Source of the DNA: Heracleum sosnowskyi
Taxonomy: Eukaryota > Streptophyta > Magnoliopsida > Apiales > Apiaceae
Reading direction: 5' to 3'
Length of the DNA stretch: 64,000 nt
Assembly: GCA_030848705.1 (NCBI GenBank)
Contig: JAUIZM010000018.1
Coordinates: forward strand, 2,852,001 to 2,916,000
Shown here: positions 36,517-51,015 of the stretch, piece by piece
How the letters are laid out: every line of letters begins with the position of its first letter
Numbering within the stretch: position 1 is the stretch's first letter
Made by a program: the position numbers and the translations under genes
Notes under the pieces: generated by a model
The model's database searches: none
Told to the model about the DNA's origin: nothing
What the model saw: the letters and a program-made list of their open reading frames with translations, nothing else

Positions 36517-39500
36517 ATGAAGAAAAGTGGAGAAGGAAAAACCTTTCTAGGTTCCACAAAATCCTGTGTACTAGCCCCTATGAGTTTTATCGAAAAACTG
36601 AGTTCCCGTAAAATCGGGTCATATCGGGTCCGGTTCGATTCAGAACGGACCGAAATCGAATCTCATCAAATTCTAGAAACTCATAGGGACAAGATATGAA
36701 GAAAAGTGGAGAAGGAAAAAACTTTATAGGTTCCACAAAATCCTGTGTGCTAGCCCCTTTGAGTTTTATCAAAAAACCGAGTTCCCGTAAAATCGGGTCA
36801 TATCGGGTCCGGTTCGGTTCAGAACGGACCGAAATCGAATCTCATCAAATTTTAGAAACTCATAGGGACATGATATGAAGAAAAGTGGAGAAGGAAAAAC
36901 CTTTCTAGGTTCCACAAAATCCTGTGTACTAGCCCCTATGAGTTTTATCGAAAAACCGAGTTCCCGTAAAATCGGGTCATATCGGGTCCGGTTCGATTCA
37001 GAACGGACCGAAATCGAATCTCATCAAATTCTAGAAACTCATAGGGACAAGATATGAAGAAAAGTGGAGAAGGAAAAAACTTTATAGGTTCCACAAAATC
37101 CTGTGTGCAAGCCCCTTTGAGTTTTATCAAAAAACCGAGTTCCCGTAAAATCGGGTCATATCGGGTCCGGTTCGGTTCAGAACGGACCGAAATCGAATCT
37201 CATCAAATTTTAGAAACTCATAGGGACATGATATGAAGAAAAGTGGAGAAGGAAAAACCTTTCTAGGTTCCACAAAATCCTGTGTACTAGCCCCTATGAG
37301 TTTTATCGAAAAACCAAGTTCCCGTAAAATCGGGTCATATCGGGTCCGGTTCTGTTCAGAACGGACCGAAATCGAATCTCATCAAATTCTAGAAACTCAT
37401 AGGGACAAGATATGAAGAAAAGTGGAGAAGGAAAAAACTTTATAGGTTCCACAAAATCCTGTGTGCTAGCCCCTTTGAGTTTTATCGAAAAACCGAGTTC
37501 CCGTAAAATCGGGTCATATCGGGTCCGGTTCGGTTCAGAACGGACCGAAATCGAATCTCATCAAATTCTAGAAACTCATAGGGACAATATATGAAGAAAA
37601 TTGGAGAAGGAAAAAACTTTATAGGTTCCACAAAATCCTGTGTGCTAGCCCCTTTGAGTTTTTTCGAAAAACCGAGTTCCCGTAAAATCGGGTTATATCG
37701 GGTCCGGTTCGGTTCAGAACGGACCGAAATCGAATCTCATCAAATTCTAGAAACTCATAGGGACATGATATGAAGAAAAGTGGAGAAGGAAAAACCTTTC
37801 TAGGTTACACAAAATCCTGTGTGCTAGCCCCTATGAGTTTTATCGAAAAACCGAGTTCCCGTAAAATCGGGTCATATCGGGTCCAGTTCGGTTCAGAACG
37901 GACCGAAATCGAATCTCATCAAATTCTAGAAACTCATAGGGACAAGATATGAAGAAAAGTGGAGAAGGAAAAAACTTTATAGGTTCCACAAAATCCTGTG
38001 TGCTAGCCCCTTTGAGTTTTATCGAAAAACCGAGTTCCCGTAAAATCGGGTCATATCGGGTCCGGTTCGGTTCAGAACGGACCGAAATCGAATCTCATCA
38101 AATTCTAGAAACTCATAGGGACAAGATATGAAGAAAAGTGGAGAAGGAAAAAACTTTATAGGTTCCACAAAATCCTGTGTGCTAGCCACTTTGAGTTTTA
38201 TCGAAAAACCGAGTTCCCGTAAAATCGGGTCATATCGGGTCCGGTTCGGTTCAGAACGGACCGAAATCGAATCTCATCAAATTCTAGAAACTCATAGGGA
38301 CATGATATGAAGAAAAGTGGAGAAGGAAAAACCTTTCTAGGTTCCACAAAATCCTGTGTACTAGCCCCTATGAGTTTTATCGAAAAACCGAGTTCCCGTA
38401 GAATCGGGTCATATCGGGTCCGGTTTGGTTCAGAACGGACCGAAATCGAATCTCATCAAATTCTAGAAACTCATAGGGACATGATATGAAGAAAAGTGGA
38501 GAAGGAAAAAACTTTCTAGGTTCCACAAAATCCTGTGTGCTAGCCCCTTTGAGTTTTATCGAAAAACCGAGTTCCCGTAAAATCGGGTCATATCGGGTCC
38601 GGTTCGGTTCAGAACGGACCGAAATCGAATCTCATCAAATTCTAGAAACTCATAGGGACATGATATGAAGAAAAGTGGAGAAGGAAAAACCTTTCTAGGT
38701 TCCACAAAATCCTGTGTACTAGCCCCTATGAGTTTTATCGAAAAACCGAGTTCCCGTAGAATCGGGTCATATCGGGTCCGGTTCGGTTCAGAACGGACCG
38801 AAATCGAATCTCATCAAATTCTAGAAACTCATAGGGACATGATATGAAGAAAAGTGGAGAAGGAAAAAACTTTCTAGGTTCCACAAAATCTTGTGTGCTA
38901 GCCCCTTTGAGTTTTATCGAAAAACCGAGTTCCCGTAAAATCGGGTCATATCGGGTCCGGTTCGGTTCAGAACGGACCGAAATCGAATCTCATCAAATTC
39001 TAGAAACTCATAGGGACATGATATGAAGAAAAGTGGAGAAGGAAAAAACTTTCTAGGTTCCACAAAATCCTGTGTGCTAGCCCCTTTGAGTTTTATCGAA
39101 AAACCGAGTTCCCGTAAAATCGGGTCATATCGGGTCCGGTTCGGTTCAGAACGGACCGAAATCGAATCTCATCAAATTCTAGAAACTCATAGGGACATGA
39201 TATGAAGAAAAGTGGAGAAGGAAAAACCTTTCTAGGTTCCACAAAATCCTGTGTACTAGCCCCTATGAGTTTTATCGAAAAACCGAGTTCCCGTAAAATC
39301 GGGTCATATCGGGTCCGGTTCGATTCAGAACGGACCGAAATCGAATCTCATCAAATTCTAGAAACTCATAGGGACAAGATATGAAGAAAAGTGGAGAACG
39401 AAAAAACTTTATAGGTTCCACAAAATCCTGTGTGCTAGCCCCTTTGAGTTTTATCAAAAAACCGAGTTCCCGTAAAATCGGGTCATATCGGGTCCGGTTC

Positions 39501-40096
39501 GGTTCAGAACGGACCGAAATCGAATCTCATTAATTTCTAGAAACTCATAGGGACATGATATGAAGAAAAGTGGAGAAGGAAAAAACTTTCTAGGTTCCAC
39601 AAAATCCTGTGTGCTAGCCCCTTTGAGTTTTATCGAAAAACCGAGTTCCCGTAAAATCGGGTCATATCGGGTCCGGTTCGGTTCAGAACGGACCGAAATC
39701 GAATCTCATCAAATTCTAGAAACTCATAGGGACATGATATGAAGAAAAGTGGAGAAGGAAAAAACTTTCTAGGTTCCACAAAATCCTGTGTGCTAGCCCC
39801 TTTGAGTTTTATCGAAAAACCGAGTTCCCGTAAAATCGGGTCATATCGGGTCCGGTTCGGTTCAGAACGGACCGAAATCGAATCTCATCAAATTCTAGAA
39901 ACTCATAGGGACAAGATATGAAGAAAAGTGGAGAAGGAAAAAACTTTCTAGGTTCCACAAAATCCTGTGTGCTAGCCCCTTTGAGTTTTATCGAAAAACC
40001 GAGTTCCCGTAAAATCGGGTCATATCGGGTCCGGTTCGGTTCAGAACGGACCGAAATCGAATCTCATCAAATTCTAGAAACTCATAGGGACATGAT
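36517..40096 (+). repeat. 20-monomer HOR (3580 bp), copy 3
   Basis: Again opens with the C83T monomer and runs through TGCAAGCC (37054), TTCTGTTC (37233), GTTTTTTC (37591), G116A (37770), GCCACTTT (38128), CCCGTAGAA with C120T (38307), CCCGTAGAA (38665), TCTTGTG (38844) and ATTAATT (39381). It lacks the six-monomer duplication of copy 2. The next monomer, at 40097, lacks C83T, so the 20-monomer register ends here. Confidence 0.87.
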
Positions 40097-41349
40097 ATGA
40101 AGAAAAGTGGAGAAGGAAAAACCTTTCTAGGTTCCACAAAATCCTGTGTACTAGCCCCTATGAGTTTTATCGAAAAACCGAGTTCCCGTAAAATCGGGTC
40201 ATATCGGGTCCGGTTCGATTCAGAACGGACCGAAATCGAATCTCATCAAATTCTAGAAACTCATAGGGACAAGATATGAAGAAAAGTGGAGAACGAAAAA
40301 ACTTTATAGGTTCCACAAAATCCTGTGTGCTAGCCCCTTTGAGTTTTATCAAAAAACCGAGTTCCCGTAAAATCGGGTCATATCGGGTCCGGTTCGGTTC
40401 AGAACGGACCGAAATCGAATCTCATTAATTTCTAGAAACTCATAGGGACATGATATGAAGAAAAGTGGAGAAGGAAAAAACTTTCTAGGTTCCACAAAAT
40501 CCTGTGTGCTAGCCCCTTTGAGTTTTATCGAAAAACCGAGTTCCCGTAAAATCGGGTCATATCGGGTCCGGTTCGGTTCAGAACGGACCGAAATCGAATC
40601 TCATCAAATTCTAGAAACTCATAGGGACATGATATGAAGAAAAGTGGAGAAGGAAAAAACTTTCTAGGTTCCACAAAATCCTGTGTGCTAGCCCCTTTGA
40701 GTTTTATCGAAAAACCGAGTTCCCGTAAAATCGGGTCATATCGGGTCCGGTTCGGTTCAGAACGGACCGAAATCGAATCTCATCAAATTCTAGAAACTCA
40801 TAGGGACAAGATATGAAGAAAAGTGGAGAAGGAAAAAACTTTCTAGGTTCCACAAAATCCTGTGTGCTAGCCCCTTTGAGTTTTATCGAAAAACCGAGTT
40901 CCCGTAAAATCGGGTCATATCGGGTCCGGTTCGGTTCAGAACGGACCGAAATCGAATCTCATCAAATTCTAGAAACTCATAGGGACATGATATGAAGAAA
41001 AGTGGAGAAGGAAAAACCTTTCTAGGTTCCACAAAATCCTGTGTACTAGCCCCTATGAGTTTTATCGAAAAACCGAGTTCCCGTAAAATCGGGTCATATC
41101 GGGTCCGGTTCGATTCAGAACGGACCGAAATCGAATCTCATCAAATTCTAGAAACTCATAGGGACAAGATATGAAGAAAAGTGGAGAACGAAAAAACTTT
41201 ATAGGTTCCACAAAATCCTGTGTGCTAGCCCCTTTGAGTTTTATCAAAAAACCGAGTTCCCGTAAAATCGGGTCATATCGGGTCCGGTTCGGTTCAGAAC
41301 GGACCGAAATCGAATCTCATTAATTTCTAGAAACTCATAGGGACATGAT
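39202..41349 (+). repeat. 5-monomer HOR (895 bp), two copies plus a dimer
   Basis: Monomers 39202-40096 repeat as 40097-40991, and the first two monomers repeat again at 40992-41349. Each unit is a GATTC monomer, an ATTAATT monomer with GAGAACG and G76A, and three AACTTTCTAGG monomers ending in ATG, AAG and ATG at the junction block. The same five-monomer order closes copy 1 of the 20-mer at 30968-31862. Confidence 0.85.
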
Positions 41350-44300
41350 ATGAAGAAAAGTGGAGAAGGAAAAACCTTTATAGGTTCCACAAAATCCTGT
41401 GTACTAGCCCCTATGAGTTTTATCGAAAAACCAAGTTCCCGTAAAATCGGGTCATATCGGGTCCGGTTCGGTTCAGAACGGACCGAAATCGAATCTCATC
41501 AAATTCTAGAAACTCATAGGGACAAGATATGAAGAAAAGTGGAGAAGGAAAAAACTTTATAGGTTCCACAAAATCCTGTGTGCTAGCCCCTTTGAGTTTT
41601 ATCGAAAAACCGAGTTCCCGTAAAATCGGGTCATATCGGGTCCGGTTCGGTTCAGAACGGACCGAAATCGAATCTCATCAAATTCTAGAAACTCATAGGG
41701 ACAAGATATGAAGAAAAGTGGAGAAGGAAAAAACTTTATAGGTTCCACAAAATCCTGTGTGCTAGCCACTTTGAGTTTTATCGAAAAACCGAGTTCCCGT
41801 AAAATCGGGTCATATCGGGTCCGGTTCGGTTCAGAACGGACCGAAATCGAATCTCATCAAATTCTAGAAACTCATAGGGACATGATATGAAGAAAAGTGG
41901 AGAAGGAAAAACCTTTCTAGGTTCCACAAAATCCTGTGTACTAGCCCCTATGAGTTTTATCGAAAAACCGAGTTCCCGTAGAATCGGGTCATATCGGGTC
42001 CGGTTCGGTTCAGAACGGACCGAAATCGAATCTCATCAAATTCTAGAAACTCATAGGGACATGATATGAAGAAAAGTGGAGAAGGAAAAACCTTTCTAGG
42101 TTCCACAAAATCCTGTGTACTAGCCCCTATGAGTTTTATCGAAAAACCGAGTTCCCGTAAAATCGGGTCATATCGGGTCCGGTTCGATTCAGAACGGACC
42201 GAAATCGAATCTCATCAAATTCTAGAAACTCATAGGGACAAGATATGAAGAAAAGTGGAGAACGAAAAAACTTTATAGGTTCCACAAAATCCTGTGTGCT
42301 AGCCCCTTTGAGTTTTATCAAAAAACCGAGTTCCCGTAAAATCGGGTCATATCGGGTCCGGTTCGGTTCAGAACGGACCGAAATCGAATCTCATTAATTT
42401 CTAGAAACTCATAGGGACATGATATGAAGAAAAGTGGAGAAGGAAAAAACTTTCTAGGTTCCACAAAATCCTGTGTGCTAGCCCCTTTGAGTTTTATCGA
42501 AAAACCGAGTTCCCGTAAAATCGGGTCATATCGGGTCCGGTTCGGTTCAGAACGGACCGAAATCGAATCTCATCAAATTCTAGAAACTCATAGGGACATG
42601 ATATGAAGAAAAGTGGAGAAGGAAAAAACTTTCTAGGTTCCACAAAATCCTGTGTGCTAGCCCCTTTGAGTTTTATCGAAAAACCGAGTTCCCGTAAAAT
42701 CGGGTCATATCGGGTCCGGTTCGGTTCAGAACGGACCGAAATCGAATCTCATCAAATTCTAGAAACTCATAGGGACAAGATATGAAGAAAAGTGGAGAAG
42801 GAAAAAACTTTCTAGGTTCCACAAAATCCTGTGTGCTAGCCCCTTTGAGTTTTATCGAAAAACCGAGTTCCCGTAAAATCGGGTCATATCGGGTCCGGTT
42901 CGGTTCAGAACGGACCGAAATCGAATCTCATCAAATTCTAGAAACTCATAGGGACATGATATGAAGAAAAGTGGAGAAGGAAAAACCTTTCTAGGTTCCA
43001 CAAAATCCTGTGTACTAGCCCCTATGAGTTTTATCGAAAAACCGAGTTCCCGTAAAATCGGGTCATATCGGGTCCGGTTCGATTCAGAACGGACCGAAAT
43101 CGAATCTCATCAAATTCTAGAAACTCATAGGGACAAGATATGAAGAAAAGTGGAGAACGAAAAAACTTTATAGGTTCCACAAAATCCTGTGTGCTAGCCC
43201 CTTTGAGTTTTATCAAAAAACCGAGTTCCCGTAAAATCGGGTCATATCGGGTCCGGTTCGGTTCAGAACGGACCGAAATCGAATCTCATTAATTTCTAGA
43301 AACTCATAGGGACATGATATGAAGAAAAGTGGAGAAGGAAAAACCTTTATAGGTTCCACAAAATCCTGTGTACTAGCCCCTATGAGTTTTATCGAAAAAC
43401 CAAGTTCCCGTAAAATCGGGTCATATCGGGTCCGGTTCGGTTCAGAACGGACCGAAATCGAATCTCATCAAATTCTAGAAACTCATAGGGACAAGATATG
43501 AAGAAAAGTGGAGAAGGAAAAAACTTTATAGGTTCCACAAAATCCTGTGTGCTAGCCCCTTTGAGTTTTATCGAAAAACCGAGTTCCCGTAAAATCGGGT
43601 CATATCGGGTCCGGTTCGGTTCAGAACGGACCGAAATCGAATCTCATCAAATTCTAGAAACTCATAGGGACAAGATATGAAGAAAAGTGGAGAAGGAAAA
43701 AACTTTATAGGTTCCACAAAATCCTGTGTGCTAGCCACTTTGAGTTTTATCGAAAAACCGAGTTCCCGTAAAATCGGGTCATATCGGGTCCGGTTCGGTT
43801 CAGAACGGACCGAAATCGAATCTCATCAAATTCTAGAAACTCATAGGGACATGATATGAAGAAAAGTGGAGAAGGAAAAACCTTTCTAGGTTCCACAAAA
43901 TCCTGTGTACTAGCCCCTATGAGTTTTATCGAAAAACCGAGTTCCCGTAGAATCGGGTCATATCGGGTCCGGTTCGGTTCAGAACGGACCGAAATCGAAT
44001 CTCATCAAATTCTAGAAACTCATAGGGACATGATATGAAGAAAAGTGGAGAAGGAAAAACCTTTCTAGGTTCCACAAAATCCTGTGTACTAGCCCCTATG
44101 AGTTTTATCGAAAAACCGAGTTCCCGTAAAATCGGGTCATATCGGGTCCGGTTCGATTCAGAACGGACCGAAATCGAATCTCATCAAATTCTAGAAACTC
44201 ATAGGGACAAGATATGAAGAAAAGTGGAGAACGAAAAAACTTTATAGGTTCCACAAAATCCTGTGTGCTAGCCCCTTTGAGTTTTATCAAAAAACCGAGT

Positions 44301-46003
44301 TCCCGTAAAATCGGGTCATATCGGGTCCGGTTCGGTTCAGAACGGACCGAAATCGAATCTCATTAATTTCTAGAAACTCATAGGGACATGATATGAAGAA
44401 AAGTGGAGAAGGAAAAAACTTTCTAGGTTCCACAAAATCCTGTGTGCTAGCCCCTTTGAGTTTTATCGAAAAACCGAGTTCCCGTAAAATCGGGTCATAT
44501 CGGGTCCGGTTCGGTTCAGAACGGACCGAAATCGAATCTCATCAAATTCTAGAAACTCATAGGGACATGATATGAAGAAAAGTGGAGAAGGAAAAAACTT
44601 TCTAGGTTCCACAAAATCCTGTGTGCTAGCCCCTTTGAGTTTTATCGAAAAACCGAGTTCCCGTAAAATCGGGTCATATCGGGTCCGGTTCGGTTCAGAA
44701 CGGACCGAAATCGAATCTCATCAAATTCTAGAAACTCATAGGGACAAGATATGAAGAAAAGTGGAGAAGGAAAAAACTTTCTAGGTTCCACAAAATCCTG
44801 TGTGCTAGCCCCTTTGAGTTTTATCGAAAAACCGAGTTCCCGTAAAATCGGGTCATATCGGGTCCGGTTCGGTTCAGAACGGACCGAAATCGAATCTCAT
44901 CAAATTCTAGAAACTCATAGGGACATGATATGAAGAAAAGTGGAGAAGGAAAAACCTTTCTAGGTTCCACAAAATCCTGTGTACTAGCCCCTATGAGTTT
45001 TATCGAAAAACCGAGTTCCCGTAAAATCGGGTCATATCGGGTCCGGTTCGATTCAGAACGGACCGAAATCGAATCTCATCAAATTCTAGAAACTCATAGG
45101 GACAAGATATGAAGAAAAGTGGAGAACGAAAAAACTTTATAGGTTCCACAAAATCCTGTGTGCTAGCCCCTTTGAGTTTTATCAAAAAACCGAGTTCCCG
45201 TAAAATCGGGTCATATCGGGTCCGGTTCGGTTCAGAACGGACCGAAATCGAATCTCATTAATTTCTAGAAACTCATAGGGACATGATATGAAGAAAAGTG
45301 GAGAAGGAAAAACCTTTATAGGTTCCACAAAATCCTGTGTACTAGCCCCTATGAGTTTTATCGAAAAACCAAGTTCCCGTAAAATCGGGTCATATCGGGT
45401 CCGGTTCGGTTCAGAACGGACCGAAATCGAATCTCATCAAATTCTAGAAACTCATAGGGACAAGATATGAAGAAAAGTGGAGAAGGAAAAAACTTTATAG
45501 GTTCCACAAAATCCTGTGTGCTAGCCCCTTTGAGTTTTATCGAAAAACCGAGTTCCCGTAAAATCGGGTCATATCGGGTCCGGTTCGGTTCAGAACGGAC
45601 CGAAATCGAATCTCATCAAATTCTAGAAACTCATAGGGACAAGATATGAAGAAAAGTGGAGAAGGAAAAAACTTTATAGGTTCCACAAAATCCTGTGTGC
45701 TAGCCACTTTGAGTTTTATCGAAAAACCGAGTTCCCGTAAAATCGGGTCATATCGGGTCCGGTTCGGTTCAGAACGGACCGAAATCGAATCTCATCAAAT
45801 TCTAGAAACTCATAGGGACATGATATGAAGAAAAGTGGAGAAGGAAAAACCTTTCTAGGTTCCACAAAATCCTGTGTACTAGCCCCTATGAGTTTTATCG
45901 AAAAACCGAGTTCCCGTAGAATCGGGTCATATCGGGTCCGGTTCGGTTCAGAACGGACCGAAATCGAATCTCATCAAATTCTAGAAACTCATAGGGACAT
46001 GAT
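41350..46003 (+). repeat. 11-monomer HOR (1969 bp), two copies plus four monomers
   Basis: Copies start at 41350, 43319 and 45288 (partial). Each opens with a hybrid AACCTTTATAGG monomer carrying G84A. Then follow a plain monomer, a GCCACTTT monomer, a CCCGTAGAA monomer, and the GATTC/ATTAATT dimer with three AACTTTCTAGG monomers and a second GATTC/ATTAATT dimer. The third copy diverges at 46004, where an AACTTTCTAGG monomer replaces the GATTC monomer. Confidence 0.87.
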
Positions 46004-49000
46004 ATGAAGAAAAGTGGAGAAGGAAAAAACTTTCTAGGTTCCACAAAATCCTGTGTGCTAGCCCCTTTGAGTTTTATCGAAAAACCGAGTTCCCGTAAAA
46101 TCGGGTCATATCGGGTCCGGTTCGGTTCAGAACGGACCGAAATCGAATCTCATCAAATTCTAGAAACTCATAGGGACATGATATGAAGAAAAGTGGAGAA
46201 GGAAAAACCTTTCTAGGTTCCACATAATCCTGTGTACTAGCCCCTATGAGTTTTATCGAAAAACCGAGTTCCCGTAGAATCGGGTCATATCGGGTCCGGT
46301 TCGGTTCAGAACGGACCGAAATCGAATCTCATCAAATTCTAGAAACTCATAGGGACATGATATGAAGAAAAGTGGAGAAGGAAAAAACTTTCTAGGTTCC
46401 ACAAAATCTTGTGTGCTAGCCCCTTTGAGTTTTATCGAAAAACCGAGTTCCCGTAAAATCGGGTCATATCGGGTCCGGTTCGGTTCAGAACGGACCGAAA
46501 TCGAATCTCATCAAATTCTAGAAACTCATAGGGACAATATATGAAGAAAATTGGAGAAGGAAAAAACTTTATAGGTTCCACAAAATCCTGTGTGCTAGCC
46601 CCTTTGAGTTTTATCGAAAAACCGAGTTCCCGTAAAATCGGGTTATATCGGGTCCGGTTCGGTTCAGAACGGACCGAAATCGAATCTCATCAAATTCTAG
46701 AAACTCATAGGGACATGATATGAAGAAAAGTGGAGAAGGAAAAACCTTTCTAGGTTCCACAAAATCCTGTGTACTAGCCCCTATGAGTTTTATCGAAAAA
46801 CCGAGTTCCCGTAAAATCGGGTCATATCTGGTCCGGTTCGATTCAGAACGGACCGAAATCGAATCTCATCAAATTCTAGAAACTCATAGGGACAAGATAT
46901 GAAGAAAAGTGGAGAAGGAAAAAACTTTATAGGTTCCACAAAATCCTGTGTGCTAGCCCCTTTGAGTTTTATCAAAAAACCGAGTTCCCGTAAAATCGGG
47001 TCATATCGGGTCCGGTTCGGTTCAGAACGGACCGAAATCGAATCTCATCAAATTCTAGAAACTCATAGGGACATGCTATGAAGAAAAGTGGAGAAGGAAA
47101 AACCTTTCTAGGTTCCACAAAATCCTGTGTACTAGCCCCTATGAGTTTTATCGAAAAACCAAGTTCCCGTAAAATCGGGTCATATCGGGTCCGGTTCGGT
47201 TCAGAACGGACCGAAATCGAATCTCATCAAATTCTAGAAACTCATAGGGACACGATATGAAGAAAAGTGGAGAAGGAAAAAACTTTATAGGTTCCACAAA
47301 ATCCTGTGTGCTAGCCCCTTTGAGTTTTATCGAAAAACCGAGTTCCCGTAAAATCGGGTCATATCGGGTCCGGTTCGGTTCAGAGCGGACCGAAATCGAA
47401 TCTCATCAAATTCTAGAAACTCATAGGGACAAGATATGAAGAAAAGTGGAGAAGGAAAAAACTTTATAGGTTCCACAAAATCCTGTGTGCTAGCCACTTT
47501 GAGTTTTATCGAAAAACCGAGTTCCCGTAAAATCGGGTCATATCGGGTCCGGTTCGGTTCAGAACGGACCGAAATCGAATCTCATCAAATTCTAGAAACT
47601 CATAGGGACATGATATGAAGAAAAGTGGAGAAGGAAAAACCTTTCTAGGTTCCACAAAATCCTGTGTACTAGCCCCTATGAGTTTTATCGAAAAACCGAG
47701 TTCCCGTAGAATCGGGTCATATCGGGTCCGGTTCGGTTCAGAACGGACCGAAATCGAATCTCATCAAATTCTAGAAACTCATAGGGACATGATATGAAGA
47801 AAAGTGGAGAAGGAAAAACCTTTCTAGGTTCCACAAAATCCTGTGTACTAGCCCCTATGAGTTTTATCGAAAAACCGAGTTCCCGTAAAATCGGGTCATA
47901 TCGGGTCCGGTTCGATTCAGAACGGACCGAAATCGAATCTCATCAAATTCTAGAAACTCATAGGGACAAGATATGAAGAAAAGTGGAGAACGAAAAAACT
48001 TTATAGGTTCCACAAAATCCTGTGTGCTAGCCCCTTTGAGTTTTATCAAAAAACCGAGTTCCCGTAAAATCGGGTCATATCGGGTCCGGTTCGGTTCAGA
48101 ACGGACCGAAATCGAATCTCATTAATTTCTAGAAACTCATAGGGACATGATATGAAGAAAAGTGGAGAAGGAAAAAACTTTCTAGGTTCCACAAAATCCT
48201 GTGTGCTAGCCCCTTTGAGTTTTATCGAAAAACCGAGTTCCCGTAAAATCGGGTCATATCGGGTCCGGTTCGGTTCAGAACGGACCGAAATCGAATCTCA
48301 TCAAATTCTAGAAACTCATAGGGACATGATATGAAGAAAAGTGGAGAAGGAAAAAACTTTCTAGGTTCCACAAAATCCTGTGTGCTAGCCCCTTTGAGTT
48401 TTATCGAAAAACCGAGTTCCCGTAAAATCGGGTCATATCGGGTCCGGTTCGGTTCAGAACGGACCGAAATCGAATCTCATCAAATTCTAGAAACTCATAG
48501 GGACAAGATATGAAGAAAAGTGGAGAAGGAAAAAACTTTCTAGGTTCCACAAAATCCTGTGTGCTAGCCCCTTTGAGTTTTATCGAAAAACCGAGTTCCC
48601 GTAAAATCGGGTCATATCGGGTCCGGTTCGGTTCAGAACGGACCGAAATCGAATCTCATCAAATTCTAGAAACTCATAGGGACATGATATGAAGAAAAGT
48701 GGAGAAGGAAAAACCTTTCTAGGTTCCACAAAATCCTGTGTACTAGCCCCTATGAGTTTTATCGAAAAACCGAGTTCCCGTAAAATCGGGTCATATCGGG
48801 TCCGGTTCGATTCAGAACGGACCGAAATCGAATCTCATCAAATTCTAGAAACTCATAGGGACAAGATATGAAGAAAAGTGGAGAACGAAAAAACTTTATA
48901 GGTTCCACAAAATCCTGTGTGCTAGCCCCTTTGAGTTTTATCAAAAAACCGAGTTCCCGTAAAATCGGGTCATATCGGGTCCGGTTCGGTTCAGAACGGA

Positions 49001-51015
49001 CCGAAATCGAATCTCATTAATTTCTAGAAACTCATAGGGACATGATATGAAGAAAAGTGGAGAAGGAAAAACCTTTATAGGTTCCACAAAATCCTGTGTA
49101 CTAGCCCCTATGAGTTTTATCGAAAAACCAAGTTCCCGTAAAATCGGGTCATATCGGGTCCGGTTCGGTTCAGAACGGACCGAAATCGAATCTCATCAAA
49201 TTCTAGAAACTCATAGGGACAAGATATGAAGAAAAGTGGAGAAGGAAAAAACTTTATAGGTTCCACAAAATCCTGTGTGCTAGCCCCTTTGAGTTTTATC
49301 GAAAAACCGAGTTCCCGTAAAATCGGGTCATATCGGGTCCGGTTCGGTTCAGAACGGACCGAAATCGAATCTCATCAAATTCTAGAAACTCATAGGGACA
49401 AGATATGAAGAAAAGTGGAGAAGGAAAAAACTTTATAGGTTCCACAAAATCCTGTGTGCTAGCCACTTTGAGTTTTATCGAAAAACCGAGTTCCCGTAAA
49501 ATCGGGTCATATCGGGTCCGGTTCGGTTCAGAACGGACCGAAATCGAATCTCATCAAATTCTAGAAACTCATAGGGACATGATATGAAGAAAAGTGGAGA
49601 AGGAAAAACCTTTCTAGGTTCCACAAAATCCTGTGTACTAGCCCCTATGAGTTTTATCGAAAAACCGAGTTCCCGTAGAATCGGGTCATATCGGGTCCGG
49701 TTCGGTTCAGAACGGACCGAAATCGAATCTCATCAAATTCTAGAAACTCATAGGGACATGATATGAAGAAAAGTGGAGAAGGAAAAAACTTTCTAGGTTC
49801 CACAAAATCCTGTGTGCTAGCCCCTTTGAGTTTTATCGAAAAACCGAGTTCCCGTAAAATCGGGTCATATCGGGTCCGGTTCGGTTCAGAACGGACCGAA
49901 ATCGAATCTCATCAAATTCTAGAAACTCATAGGGACATGATATGAAGAAAAGTGGAGAAGGAAAAACCTTTCTAGGTTCCACATAATCCTGTGTACTAGC
50001 CCCTATGAGTTTTATCGAAAAACCGAGTTCCCGTAGAATCGGGTCATATCGGGTCCGGTTCGGTTCAGAACGGACCGAAATCGAATCTCATCAAATTCTA
50101 GAAACTCATAGGGACATGATATGAAGAAAAGTGGAGAAGGAAAAAACTTTCTAGGTTCCACAAAATCTTGTGTGCTAGCCCCTTTGAGTTTTATCGAAAA
50201 ACCGAGTTCCCGTAAAATCGGGTCATATCGGGTCCGGTTCGGTTCAGAACGGACCGAAATCGAATCTCATCAAATTCTAGAAACTCATAGGGACAATATA
50301 TGAAGAAAATTGGAGAAGGAAAAAACTTTATAGGTTCCACAAAATCCTGTGTGCTAGCCCCTTTGAGTTTTATCGAAAAACCGAGTTCCCGTAAAATCGG
50401 GTTATATCGGGTCCGGTTCGGTTCAGAACGGACCGAAATCGAATCTCATCAAATTCTAGAAACTCATAGGGACATGATATGAAGAAAAGTGGAGAAGGAA
50501 AAACCTTTCTAGGTTCCACAAAATCCTGTGTACTAGCCCCTATGAGTTTTATCGAAAAACCGAGTTCCCGTAAAATCGGGTCATATCTGGTCCGGTTCGA
50601 TTCAGAACGGACCGAAATCGAATCTCATCAAATTCTAGAAACTCATAGGGACAAGATATGAAGAAAAGTGGAGAAGGAAAAAACTTTATAGGTTCCACAA
50701 AATCCTGTGTGCTAGCCCCTTTGAGTTTTATCAAAAAACCGAGTTCCCGTAAAATCGGGTCATATCGGGTCCGGTTCGGTTCAGAACGGACCGAAATCGA
50801 ATCTCATCAAATTCTAGAAACTCATAGGGACATGCTATGAAGAAAAGTGGAGAAGGAAAAACCTTTCTAGGTTCCACAAAATCCTGTGTACTAGCCCCTA
50901 TGAGTTTTATCGAAAAACCAAGTTCCCGTAAAATCGGGTCATATCGGGTCCGGTTCGGTTCAGAACGGACCGAAATCGAATCTCATCAAATTCTAGAAAC
51001 TCATAGGGACACGAT
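43498..51015 (+). repeat. 21-monomer HOR (3759 bp), two tandem copies
   Basis: Copy 1 is about 43498-47256 and copy 2 about 47257-51015. Shared rare markers at 3759-bp spacing: CACATAATCC (46183/49942), TCTTGTG with an AAT junction block (46362/50121), AAAATTGG (46541/50300), CATATCTGG (46720/50479), GACATGCTATG (46899/50658) and GACACGATATG (47078/50837). The unit incorporates one and a half 11-monomer units, so it is nested on them. A private CAGAGCGG occurs in the monomer at 47257. Confidence 0.86.
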
